Below, piece by piece: positions 11,666 to 24,995 of a stretch of 64,000 nt of DNA. The notes beneath the pieces were generated by a model that did not search any database, was not told the DNA's origin, and saw only the letters and a list, made by a program, of their open reading frames with translations. The stretch is from Seison nebaliae (Eukaryota > Rotifera > Pararotatoria > Seisonacea > Seisonidae), in contig JALJEE010001258.1 of assembly GCA_023231475.1 (NCBI GenBank), positions 1 through 64,000 on the forward strand. The letters run 5' to 3'. Position numbers and translations under genes: made by a program. The stretch's first letter is position 1. Every line of letters starts with the position of its first letter.

Positions 11666-14600
11666 AAACAAATTGACTCAAATCTCAATTTATTATTCGT
11701 CGAAATCAGCTTCTTCCAATCGAATCTTCAATTGGAATTTTTCCCCTTTTCTCCAACAAACTGTTTTCTCTAACATTCTTTCCTTCCACTTCGACAACAT
11801 ATCCGTTTCTAGTCAATTCATTATTATCATCATCAACTTTAGGACAAGAATCATCGTGAAATTATTAAGAATTAAAAAAAAAACTTTTTTGCTCGAACTT
11901 AAATTTAATTTTACTCAAAATGTTTGCTTATACAAAAGAACACCAATCCCCCTAAAAAATACCATGATGACACATTCCTATTTTCCTTCGATTTACTTTT
12001 TCTTCCTTTCGAGACGCGTGCCTAACACTCATTCGTTCCGCATCATGCCCAATAGTCAGAGTACCGTTGAAGAAAAACGAATCGATGTCAAAAACTTTCT
12101 GAAAAAAAAAGTCTTTTTAACACCAAATTCATCTTTTCTCGCACCTTTTCAAAGTCAAATTATTCGTATTCGGTTTAGATTATATTTCTAATTATTTATT
12201 TATCTCTCAATAAATTTTATTCAAAACTGGTTTTACTCGAAATCTTTGTTTACTCGAAAAATGGAAAAAATTAAATATTAATATTAAATTTGAAAGATTT
12301 CAATCGAAAATTTTGAGTTTTAGATCAATTTCGGAAATTTGAAATGAAAATTTTCCGTCATGACGAGGGAGAGAAAGAAGAAGTTGGATTGTAATTAAAC
12401 AAATAAGAAATTGTGTTAAAGATTCGGCAATCGATTTTGATGAAATGTTTCCAGGATAGTTCTCAAGATTTGTAAGTAAAGGAGGAATGGTGGGAGACTT
12501 CCGTTTTTTCAACATTTCTCTCCGTTTTCAATTTCATTACACAAATAACGATCGGCCCACTTGGGAATAAGTAGAATATATGCCCGTTTAGTGTGATTTG
12601 AGGTTTGTTGGACGTCCATAAAGGAACGTCGGATGTGTGTGTGTGTTGGGAGAGAAGAGAACTTGATATAAATTCGACATACACCCACGTCGATTCTGAC
12701 GGAAATACACATACTTAATATTCTTTAATTGGAATTATAGTTGTTCACTATTATTTATTATCGTCAACAACAACAAGAAGAAGAAGAAGAAGAAGAATGA
12801 GCGAGCAGCAATATCATCATGAGAATATGGTGTTTAAATTCTATATATTTATTACAAATAGATATGGTGTAAATCGCCGAATATTAAAAGGAAATAGAGT
12901 TTAATGGTAACCTATCGACAGAAGAAGAAGAAGAAGAAGAAGAAGAGAATTCTTCATTTATCGCCTATTAAATAACTTATGCTTGGGAAGGAATACTCGA
13001 TATCGTCTAGTTCAATTTTAAAAAAGTTTTGTAGTTTTCTCTTCTTTTCTTCTTCCCACACGCTCAATAGAATACGACCTCATACCAGAACAAATTCCTT
13101 CATCACCTTCTTTCGCCATTCGATACTTCGTGTTCATTTCCCAGATTTCCACTCCACCACCAACACAAGTGTAGGGAATGGGAAGTGGTTGTCATAAATC
13201 GTAAGCGAACGATGGGCAATCAATTTCTATTCAAAACGGTAGGCGTCATTATTAGTGGAGCTCTCACCGGCGTTGTTCGGAGTGGAGAGGAAGGAGGAGT
13301 AAATTGTATTTGAACGTTGAGAATGGGATGTCGAGATTTTCTGGAGGTAAAACATCGATTTGCTTGTGAGGAAAATTGGTGAGGGATTCTAGGAAATAAG
13401 TCGATGACAAAACAATAATGGTTGAATGACGATAACTACAATATCGATGAATGAATAAGTAAATTTTCGCAGTAAGTCTTAATGATTTCGTCAGTCATTG
13501 TTCAGACAATGTTACCACAATTCATCATCTTCTTCTCCATTCAATTCTTTCCTTCTCTTATATAAACGTCGACAACGACTTCATTCATGGAACATCAAAA
13601 TAATAATTTTTATTACCATTCTTAATATTACGATCATGATCAACAGTTTAACAAATTTCTTTTATTATTATTACTTCTCATTCTCATTCCATCACTACCA
13701 TCACTCCCTACTACACGTACTTTACAGTCGAACGTACCCATATACATGTAGTGACTTGAAGAACAATAATAACTGAAAGAAAAAAAAATGAAAAACAAAA
13801 TTGAATAGAAATCATTATGTCTCAAATCGATATCAGCATAATGATTATTATAATCATGGAACTTTTAGAAAACTTTTTTTTTCGAAACTAAAACTAACGA
13901 ATACTAATTTGTTAAGTTGAAAAGAAAACACAGAGGATTTTACTGATTGACTAATTTTTCATTTTGTGCCATTTACTCTCAGAGAAACATAAAAAAATGA
14001 CATCGACAAACATCGTTCGTGCGGTTTTGTGATGGACAGAATGTAGAATTTGAAAAGATTTTTCCTTTCCTCTAATTATTCGTCATTGAACAGATGTCTT
14101 TTTCCTTGTCGACGAATGGAGGGGAGAATGTTAGAAAGAAGTTGTTTCTCCCAAGAATAATTCATGGAAATTTTCATATTCCTCTTCCACCTCATTCACC
14201 TCATCATTACCATTATCATTAAATTCTTCTTCCTCTTCTTTCGTTTTCGTGGGAGGGTAAGATTCATAAATCTTTCTACTACAAAACATTTCGTTTAACG
14301 ATGAGTTACGATGTAGCTAAAGGTTCCCACAAATTGGATGAATTCAAATGCCACTCCATCCATATATCAGCTGATGGTGATAAATTAGAATGAAGTGACT
14401 TGTTTTCTAAAAACCACAATCACTCTTGCCGTACCAACTACACGTACTATGACATATTTATATACAATTCTCACTTATGAGATGATGAAGGACTCGATCC
14501 AAGGATTTAACCAAATAACTAGCTCGATAGCTCGCTAGGTAGCTCACTAGTTCGCTAGCTAGCTAGCTCGATAGGTAAGAGAATGAGCGTAGAAAAGAAC

Positions 14601-16732
14601 AGAAGTACTACACTTTATACGTCGTCTTTTATTCGTTGAATTTATTCGTTTCTTTTTGAGAAAATTTCAAATGATGTTGCTAACAGCGATAGAAATTCTA
14701 TTCTAATAAATGTTCCACGTTCAATGACATAATTTGAAGGAAGTAGAAGTATTTTCTTACATCGTCAATCTCTCCTTATCGTTACTACTCGTCTTGTATT
14801 TTTGTCTACCTCACACGACGTGTACTGCCAACTGAGTAATCGTTCATATGATTCCGATCATGTGGCAAATATGAACTTATCTTATCGCCATCAATCAGAT
14901 GTCGAGCTAAACATGAGAAGAACTGCCTCCCAATAAAGAGCACGTCGAGAATGAGACAGTTATCAAATTGAAATGTTATATGAAATAAAAAGATTGTCGA
15001 ATACTTTTCTCATAATTCTGAAGAAAAGAAAAACATTCAGAACAACTTTTCCGGAAACCAATTCATTCAATTCCTTTCTTCTTTATGAGTAACAAAAGAG
15101 AAATTTCTTCTTATCAACTTTCACTCATCATCACAAATAATCTCTTGCTCTCTGACTGGTTAGTCAACGGGATTGCCTCAGTCAAGTGGATAGTGGAAAT
15201 TCATTCAATTCCCTATCAGCTGTACGTATACTAAGGGGAGTGCTTATATCATATGATCATTCTCATGAAGTATATTGCACAGGTTTCTTTCTCATTATGT
15301 TGTTTCCTCTAAAAACAAAAAATATGAATTCAATTCACTCTAATTCCACCACTCCATTACAATGATTGTGAAGCTCAAGAAATGGCTGTGTGTCCAGACT
15401 ATTCCCAATATTTATAAAATATTTTTAATGGAAATGAGTATATTGACATTTTTTTTTATCGATTCAATTTATCAGAGCAGATCTCTTCAATGAATTGAAG
15501 TAATTGAGGATGAATGTAAAGATTTAGTGCTGAAAGATATTTGCCTTTTCAGTTCTCAATTTTCATCGTTGTTCTTTTTAGAGACGTAAACAAACAGCAA
15601 ATCCGTCCGTATGAATGAAGCAATCAGTCGTTTGTTTACGTTTGATTATGAATTAGGAGAAAGTTAGACTGAGACCACGATCGGAAATGAATTCCAATGA
15701 ATCTTTTGCATATGTTATCCGAAAGCGATATTATTCAATTCCTTCTCATTCTTCTCAATTCTCTCTCCCAATCCGCCACTTCCACTCGGAGGGGAGTTTC
15801 TTATAGTTCGAGTAATTCCTTCGTATTTACAACACAGAAAATTGTTCCCTCATCAGTTTCAAGATGAAATTTTATCGATTAGGACGAGTGTGTGCACGTG
15901 TGTGTGTGTGTGTGTGTATTTAGTGTTGTTTTGTGGCATCCGGTAGATGTGTGAGGACACTTCTTTTTGTGTACCGGGAGAATGTGGTGAAAGGAAGAGG
16001 TCGTAACGTCAATGTCATTGGGAGGAAATGGCGGGGAGTATGTTGACAAAATTGACGGCAACTAATATATCTTCATTGGGAACTTCATCAATTTGCATGT
16101 TTTGTTCTTTCTCTCATTCGTTAGGTATCATTCTTAGGTTGCCATGACAACGACCGATTATTGTGACATGACGAGGGTGACGTTAGGGGAAATATCTAAA
16201 TTCGTTTTTGATTATTCTCAGACATATCAACAACTGATGAATCGTTATTGAAGGAAGGTGTTGTGATGGGCTATTATCATTGAGACGATATTTGAATGTT
16301 GAAAGGAAAAAAGAAATTTAAACTTCTCATTCTTCGAATTCTTCTTATTAATATTGGGTATATACCTTTCGTTAATGAAGGGAAACGGTTGGGTTTGTAT
16401 GGAACGGGAGGAATGTCCCGTCCGATTACATTTCCTTCATTCATAAAACGATAATGGACTATTGAGTTGGTGAAGTATCAATATTCCTCTTTCCATTGAT
16501 ATGTTACTTGAATTGATTGCATTGACAAGTCAATTTATTTCGATAAATTATCATTAATTTCCTTCTCCCAATTTTCTATGACTCTTCGCCTTCCCTTCCA
16601 TTTTTCTTCTTTCGTATTTATCGAAATCGCCATTCGTCATTCATTTTTTTTAATTAATAATTTTCTATTTCCATCCAACAAATTGAATTGATTGAATTGA
16701 TTGTGGGACATCATCAGCTCCATTAATGTCGT
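11666..16732. other. Intergenic spacer between rdgB and the Ig/FN3 receptor gene
   Basis: About 5 kb. A 172-residue open frame at 11,673-12,191 has AT-driven composition and no domain, so it is not called. (GAA)n tracts occur near 12,775-12,798 and 12,921-12,945, a (TG)n tract near 15,891-15,917 and a CTAG-rich block near 14,520. Nothing else is recognisable. Confidence 0.55.
14519..14577. repeat. Degenerate tandem TAGCTCGC/CTAG repeat
   Basis: A run of 4-8 base steps built from tagct, cgctag and tcgatag. It is rich in CTAG palindromes, a tetranucleotide otherwise uncommon in this window, and could form hairpins or slipped structures. Confidence 0.7.
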
Positions 16733-19700
16733 ATGGATGTCAGATTACATCTTTCGTTTATATTCAATCTCATCCACATCATATCCGCCCTCCATCTATC
16801 CGTTGACGACGGTGAGATACTGAGGAAACATGAAAATTATTCCGTCTACAATTTGACGGACGAACGACTGCCAATACATCTCAATTGTTCTTCATCAATT
16901 TATCATGAATTTAAAAATGGTTCCATTCAACTATTCTCATCTACCACCGTCGACACGACGAAGACGACGAATATCCATCGAAATGATTTGAATAAGATTT
17001 GGTTGGACGATAGATATGTCAATGGACTGCATTGCATCAATTATATGAATAGCACATATGTCTTAGAGAAATCATTCCACTTCTATTCGACTCGTTTACA
17101 ATGGAAGGAGAAATTACAATCAAAATTGGTACGTGTCGGTGAACGCATCGAATTAACTTGCTCAATTATTCCATTTATTCAACACATTCACTTCAATTGG
17201 ACATTCTCACCTTATTCCAGTTTATTCATCAACAACAACAACGAAAATGGGTCGGAATTCGAAGATCGGAAAAGTATTCGAATTACCAGCAAATATCATT
17301 TCATTACCGTCGAATGTACCGTACAAGAGACAAATGGAGAAATGATGTTGACCACGAGAGCAAATTTCACTTTGATCAGTTTATTTTCCGTTTTTCTTTT
17401 ATTCTCATCATTCGCTCGTCAGTTCCCATAACCATCGAAGCGGTTAAAGGTGATTCCATCATCATCGATTGTGCATATGACGTCAACATTAACCAACCGA
17501 TCAATTGGTTCTATGAAAATCTGACGGCCATCACTCCAATCACCTCTCCAACATCTCATGTTCAATACCGTTCGAACGGTAGTCTATTCTTCAACAACAT
17601 CACATTGGACGATGGTATTGTCATTATTTGTTATCAGAATCGGAAGATGATCAAATCATTCCAAATAGTCGTTCTATGTTCCCATTTCTCCATTTCTACA
17701 TTTCATAAATTTTTCGTCAATTCAGATTTCGATTCACAATTCTACGAAGAACCAGCTAATCAAACTAATGTTATTTCAGGATCGAACATTTATTTGAATT
17801 GTCTACCACCCAATTCCTTTCCAACGGTGACGGTTCGTTGGATGAAAGACGGAAAATTACATGAAACGATCGAAACGGATGAACGAATAAAAGGTTAATA
17901 ATTTGATGATAATTTGATGATAAAAATATAAAAATTTTATTTTAAAGAATTTCATAATGGAACGTTGATCATAAACAATTCGAAGTATAATGATAGTGGC
18001 CGATATAGTTGTCGAGCGATTAATGATCGAGTGGCACCGTTCTATCGAGAATCGAAAATGGCTTTCGTCGACGTTAAAGGTTCGTTGAATTAGTAAAATA
18101 TTTCCATTTTAAATTTCAAATTTTTGATAGGAATTCCTGAATTCACTAAAGATTATGATTCGACTATCGTGGTCGATTGGGTGAACACGACCATTTATTG
18201 TCCCATCATCAGTCATCCACCAGCACGTTATGTTTGGACATTGAACAACCAGATTGATTGGCAGGAGATGATAGAGATCAAGTGAATTTAAATTTGAATC
18301 TATTTAAATTTAAATTTTCTTTCAGTGACAACAAATTGACATTTCTTCAATTTCCAACTGATCGTCAATTCATCGATATCGAATGTTCGGCAACGAATCA
18401 ATATGGAGATTTAGTTGCTAATCTGGACAACATAACTTTTCCTCTCTTACCACTGCCATTGGAGAATCGGTTAAATGTGGAATTGATTGAAAATGGAAAT
18501 GGTTCGATTGCGAAGAAAACGGTACAGAATTCACTCTCAAACCATCAGGATAACGTCACCAACACCACTCCTACTACCACCACTACCATATTAACAAGTG
18601 TCACCAGTTTGTCATTCGATCTTCTCACAACAACGACGACAACAAGGAAAACCGTCGAAACGACATCTAAACGGAAAATAATTTATAATTTTTTAGGAAT
18701 TCCTATGAATGTCGATGAATCACCTACATCTACAACTTCACCTCCTCCTTCGTCGACTAGTACCCAAACAACAACAACAACATCAACAACAACTTCAATT
18801 AGTGAAAATGAAGAAACCGTTTCGACGTTTTCCAATGGAAATCATTTAAATATGAAGAATAGTCAAACTTTGAACGATATGATTTTCCCATCTACCACTC
18901 AACTCACTCCGATGTTGTTAACAGGTGAGGAGGATGGTGAGGAGGACGGAAATGGTTTCATTTGGAAGACGATGGAAATCGGTCCCCGATACATCGAATT
19001 ACAATTGCGGAGAATGAATAATGAATCGTTACCATATCGTGGATCGATCGAGATCGATGTAGAAGAAACGTCAGCCAATTTAGGAAATGGTTAGAAATTT
19101 AAAAATTTTTATAAATAATTAAAATTTTTAAATTAAATTAATTGTCAATTGAATAGTTAAAAGGACATCTCATCATTTCCAATTACTCCAACGATATTAT
19201 CATGAGGACATTCTCATCGACAGTATCATCCACGACAATTCGACATCATCTTATTATATTTGGAGGAATTGGTATACGATGGATTACTTCAACAAGAATG
19301 CCAATACAATTCTCCGGACCGATATGAAATTTCTAAATTTGAAAAATAATACAAATTATCTCATAATGGCGTCGGTTGATGGTGAGAAGAAATCCATCGT
19401 TTTCAAAGGCTTAACGCAAAATTTCGGTTAGTAATTTCAAAAGAGAAAATAATTGAATATTTTTGATTTGCAGTCGATCTGGTATGGAAATATAACGTGA
19501 CAAATCGAACGGGAACATCAATGAAATTTAATTTCGCCGTTTCATTTTCATTTTCCCACTCTTAAACTGTATGTGTGTTGGACAGTTGAATGAGATCGGT
19601 GAAAAATTGAACGAGTTGGATTTCCAAGTGAGGAATGTGGAGACGAAAGACGTTTCTTATATCAAATGGTTGAAAGTCGGTCCCCCACCATACACCATAG

Positions 19701-22101
19701 AAATGAAGTTAAATTTCTTTATTTTAATTTAAACACGATAAATTAATTAAAAATTAATTAATTAACTTAAACAGTCAATTGGAAGAGAATGAGACATATG
19801 AATTATCTGTATGTAATTCATATCGTTGTTCTGATATGACACAATTAATAGGAAATATTCCATCAGTTAAAGGTTTTCAAAATAATTTTCAAAATATTTT
19901 TCATTTAAAATTTGATTTTGTAGAAAGGGTAAAGGAACCAATGAATGGAAATGAGGAAAGTGCGATAAATATCGATGATCAAGTGCCGTTATTGGTGCAG
20001 AATGTTGAGATGAATATCATGAACGAGAAAGACTTTCCCCAAACCAACGTGCAATTGTGGTGGAGTATGTTGAAGAATGGAAACGAATTATATGGAACTC
20101 GAAGTCGAATACGATTCGGTATCGATAACCACATTTGTGAGAACGTCGACAAATGGAACAATGAGACATGGAACGATCAGAACTCTTTTGATTTGGGCGA
20201 TCGAATTTACAATAACATTATCATTCCACTTTCCATATATCTGCAGAAATCGGCCATTTTCAATCCAGTTTGCACCGCCATCATTCTGAGAACGGAACGA
20301 TTATCAGATAAACATTTATCTTCCGATTATTCCACCGCGACCATCACATATGATGGGAAGATCGAAAAACGGTTTTTTTCCACCATTCCCAATCGACAAT
20401 TACCAGCCGTTACCACCACCACTGCAACCACCACCCAAATCACCAACACTCAATCCTCAACAATGTCGATGAATTTGTTGAAGAATCAATATTACTATTA
20501 TATCGGTTCATAATTTCCTTCATCATTTCCATCATTTTCCTTTTTAGATGGTATTCGTTTGAATGAAGTCGCCATCACCAATCAGACGAATGACGCATTC
20601 GAAGTGACGTGGATGACGAACGATCAAGTAAGAGATCAATACCAAATGGCCATTTATGATAAAGTGAAAGATCATTTCGATGGTTTTCATTTGACCGTCA
20701 GAAAATTGAAAGAACTTCAAGACGCCAATCCACTTTACACCAAACGATTCGCTCCCGACCAATTCAGTACTTGGATCAGGTTTTCATTATCTTTTTTGAT
20801 AATAATTTGTTTTAAATTTAAATTTTTCTTTCAATTTCCAGTACAGCAAATACGTCGGCAAATGATATTTTGGAAGTTCAAGTCAATAATTATGGAACTC
20901 TCCCAAACAACGAAACGATTATTAGTCATATTCATGGGAAAGTTTATCATATCACATCGAACATGATCGACGAAAACGGAAATGAAGAAGAAATAAAAGA
21001 AGACAATAACGGCGACAATTTACTTTCCTCGTTTCTTTTTTTTTGAAAATTTTAAAAACTTTATTTTCATTCTCAGAACTTCGACGATCACTACTCGAAG
21101 TAGCGCCAAAACGAATTTACCAAATATCGGAATAATAACCGTCAGCAAATCGCCAATTATCATCAGTACTACAACGACCACAATGATGATAATGACATCA
21201 TCAACACAAGCAAATACTGTAACAACAACAACACAAATTACTATGGGAATAACAACAACGCGTGTTACTAGTAGTCAAACAACGAGAGATACTTCAATTA
21301 GTCCTTCAACTATTACGAATTCGAATATTAATAATATTTCGGATAATGGAAATGAGATAAAAGTGGAAGATAAAAATTCAATTAAACTTCGAGTAGAAGA
21401 CGATTTGATTAATGATCCTCAATTGACATGGGATTTCGATATCAATCAATATTTGAAAGAAAATTTAAAGAATGTTGATAAAGAGATCGATTATGATGGT
21501 AATTATGATTATAATAAAGAGATAAATTCATTTGAATTGAAAATTGATAATAACTATTTTTATTTGCAACCCGATAATCATCAATTCCCGTTGCCACCAA
21601 CCAACCAATTGTGGACTCCACTCGAGACACATAACACGAATTTGCGAATAAAACCCACAATGAAATTAGTTTATTTACTCGATCAGATTCCAAAAGATGT
21701 TTATTCTCCTATCAACTATCTTCCCAATAATGTGCCAATTCGATTGGATTACGCTAAGCCTAATAATTTATCCGTTTCTACTCATCGCGAATTCTACGTA
21801 CTCAATTGGGAGGACGAGAGAAGAGGAATGAAATCTGATTCTGTTCTCGTCACGTTATTGGAATTGGAACGACAAACGGATAATTGTCCGGAGAGACCGA
21901 ACCTTCAAAATTCTCCAAAATTCACCAGATACCAATCGAATGTTAATGAGAAATATTTTTTGATTGATCATTTCGATGAGAAGAAATGTAATTATTTTTC
22001 CATAACGAACGAAAACCATCGAAATGCTCAATATTCAATTGAATCCGATTACCAAATGATTTCATCACCTGAACATTATCAAACGGAAATCGTCACAACT
22101 T

Positions 22102-22134
<33 letters not shown>

Positions 22135-22135
22135 T

Positions 22136-22185
<50 letters not shown>

Positions 22186-24346
22186 ATATTACTACTACAA
22201 CTACGACATCTATTGAAACGACGACAGAAAATTCGGAAAAGGAACCATTGGAAAAGTTGAGCATTCGATCAATTCAGTTGAAGGAAACTGATGATTCATT
22301 GAACGTTGAATGGACGGTGAGTAACGAGTATTTAATTCCTCTCTAATTTCCCTCCCTAATTACCTTTCTTTTCAGATGAATGATATGGAAATGTTTTCCA
22401 ACTCCTCCGACATGTACTCGAAAGTTGAACTTATCAACTCCAATAACAAGAAAGTTGTTCATGAAAGAAACATTCCTAATACACGAAACTCGTATGATGT
22501 GAGATGGGAAGACGTGATCGATCCGGAAACAAAAGAATTGCCTAACCCTTATCAATTATTGGCGGTACAATTGACACTGATGGCGAAGGGAAAGTCAGGA
22601 AGTCAACAAAAGAAATTCTATCAAATTTCAAATTCATTATACGAAAAATTGAAATTACGTTATCAAACTACTACAACAAGTACAAGTACAAATAGTAGGT
22701 TTTCGATAACTGAATCACATCCATTCATTACCACCATAACGACGACGATGGGTGTGGCAATAAATATTCCACTTTATGGTGAGAATGAGAGAGATATTCG
22801 ATTAGATTCCAACGATGTTATTGACACTGTCGAATTGACAGTAATTTCGTCGAATTTGCGCTCAAACATTCTCTCCGACGTCAAAGTCGAATGGAAAGTC
22901 ATTTTTCAAATTTGAATTTAAAAATTGAAAATCATCTTTTAATCATCGTTGCAGGAATTGAAGGACATCTATCAAGGACTAAATTTGGATATGGCGACGA
23001 ACGATCTCCAAATGGAATTTCGAGCACGACCAACCAATTACAGTTGGTTGACGAACGGAATGACTCGGACGTTTAGGAAACGATTAAATGAATCACAATC
23101 GATTTTGAAACAAGTTCCTGATAATATGACATATTTATTAGGAATGCGATTCTCCCCCAAAAATGCGAATGTTATAACGAACAAATATGATTGGAGTAAA
23201 GAGATAGCATTCACTAAGAAGGATTCGAAATTGGTGATTGATAAAAATTCTGATGGTTTCGACGTCGCATCTCTCACACCATTATTCGTCATTCTTGGAC
23301 TGTTGTTGTTAATTGTGACGATAATTGTCTGTTTTCAATCGGCAACTATTCGAAGACGATTTCCCAAACTCACCAAACGTACGACGTCGTGGGCGAGCAC
23401 ATCAGAATCGTCGTTATCGACTCAATTGGAAGTGAGAAAGATAAATAAAAATAACGAGAAATATGCGAAGGCTCATCTTCCTGATTATGTGGATTATGCG
23501 AAGGAGAATGTCCGTACGAAAAAATTTACATCTCATCCATTATCTAAGAACGAGATTGTTCATCAAACGGCGATGGAAACGAGAAGAGGAAAAACTTCGA
23601 AGAATTCTGATGATTTCGATGTCTCGTCAATCGACGACGACGAATATGACGATTATAATGGAATTAAATTCAATAACAAGAAAAAAAAGAGACGAAATAA
23701 ACATCAGAAAGAGAAGATTTATACTTTATCTCCAATCACTCCAAATGACAACAACAACAACAACAACAATAATAATCAGATAAAGAATGAACTCGATGAC
23801 GATCCAGAACTTTATTCGAGTACGGGAAAATATTCGAATTATTTCGAGACGAATGAAAAAAATAATAAATCGTCCAATTCGAATACTCTCACCAATTCGT
23901 CGTATGCAAATCCGTTGCAAACGATACAAATCAGAAAACATTCTCAATCTTTATCCAATGATGATGTGGCGGAGAAGAAAACGGTCGTTACATCATTCGA
24001 TCTCTCCGAAGACGATGTCTCACCAAACAAGTTTCCCGTATTCGGTGCTAACGACTTCTATATTAACCAACGAACATTGGAACGAGAAGATGACGAGAAA
24101 TTATCGGTGGAATCACTTCAATATGGTCCGTTGACGGAAGTATTCACAGCCAACGTTCCTGTTGTCAATATCAAAGATCAGATGTATGCTGCTCTCCCCG
24201 TCACCACAACTGAATGGATGGATATGGATAAGAAGCAACTCTCATCCGCCAATACCAATACCAGTTATGGAGATGAGATTGGAAAGATTCCTCAGACATT
24301 ATCCTTCGAACAATGGCAACAATTGCAACGATCGAAAAGAAGTTGA
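16733..24346 (+). CDS. Large Ig/fibronectin-III type I membrane receptor, 16 exons
   Basis: Sixteen exons join in frame to 2275 residues: 16733-17378, 17423-17677, 17726-17893, 17948-18079, 18131-18281, 18326-19089, 19157-19426, 19474-19538, 19586-19707, 19775-19872, 19924-20505, 20548-20779, 20842-21030, 21077-22316, 22376-22897, 22955-24346. Residues 1-19 look like a signal peptide. About five Ig-like modules follow, the fourth with a classic YNDSGRYSCRA. A Thr-rich linker leads to several weak FN3-like modules (FEVTWM, LNVEWT, VKVEWK) split by more Thr-rich mucin-like linkers. One membrane segment (TPLFVILGLLLLIVTIIVCF, about 1920-1939) precedes a 336-residue cytoplasmic tail with acidic, basic and poly-Asn patches. 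The Ig5-FN3 plan recalls Robo, turtle or sidekick-type adhesion receptors, but no diagnostic tail motif was recognised, so the family is left open. N-terminal exon choice is the least certain part. Confidence 0.85.
22101..22205 (+). repeat. Coding (ACT)n tract, poly-Thr
   Basis: About 33 ACT/ACA/ATT codons in a row encode an almost pure Thr run in exon 14 of the Ig/FN3 receptor. Most units are the identical codon ACT, so the tract should be length-polymorphic. The product would be a mucin-like, probably O-glycosylated spacer. Confidence 0.9.
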
Positions 24347-24358
24347 ACGGAGAGATTA

Positions 24359-24364
24359 AATAAA
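24359..24364 (+). promoter_or_regulatory. Poly(A) signal of the Ig/FN3 receptor gene
   Basis: AATAAA begins 13 bases after the TGA stop at 24,344-24,346. Confidence 0.6.
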
Positions 24365-24435
24365 TTAAGATAGATGGAATATTAGTAATTCCATCAACAA
24401 AACATTTTCCATTTTCACAATTCATACTTTTATAC

Positions 24436-24665
24436 TTCATAAAATTAAAATTAATAAAATTTAAAAATTAAAATTAGAAATTAAATTAAACTAAATTAAA
24501 ATTAGAAATTAAATTAAAATAAAATTAGAAATTAAATTAGATTAAAATTAGAAATATAATTAAATTAAAATTAGAAATCAAATTAAATTAAAATTAGAAA
24601 TTAAATTAAAATAAAATTTGAAATTATATTAAAATTTGAATTAATGAAATTTACAAAATCAATAA
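24436..24665. repeat. AT-rich tandem repeat between convergent genes
   Basis: Degenerate units of aaattaaaattagaaatt recur about ten times. The block lies between the 3' ends of the Ig/FN3 receptor and TBC1D20. Composition is nearly pure A/T with sparse G. Confidence 0.8.
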
Positions 24666-24995
24666 AAACATTTCTCTATAGCGACGACGACAAACAAAGA
24701 AAGAAAGAAAGAAAGAAGGATGATATAGAAAGGAACGAAATGAAGTGAAATTAGAAAGAAAAAACGATCGGGAAAAAAAGTGAAACGGTTCGATTTGATG
24801 GATTTCCTGAAAAATTAAAGAATAATTTCAACTAAAAATTTCATTTTCAAACTATAAAATTTTCATATACAAATATGATGGAATAAGATTGAGAATAAGA
24901 TGTAAATTTCACAGGTGTACATCGAGAAGGCGAATGAGGAAAGGAAAAATAAGCGATGACATTTCCGGAATTATTGGTCGATATCGAGAAGAGAA

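Noticed and set aside
11673-12191. 172-residue plus-strand open frame after rdgB
   Set aside because: It begins inside the rdgB 3' UTR, has AT-driven Ile/Phe/Asn/Lys composition and no domain or family resemblance.
13498-13776. 92-residue open frame and similar 60-100 residue frames throughout the spacers
   Set aside because: They are rich in Phe/Tyr/Ser/His from TTC/TAT repeats, without codon bias, start context or homology.
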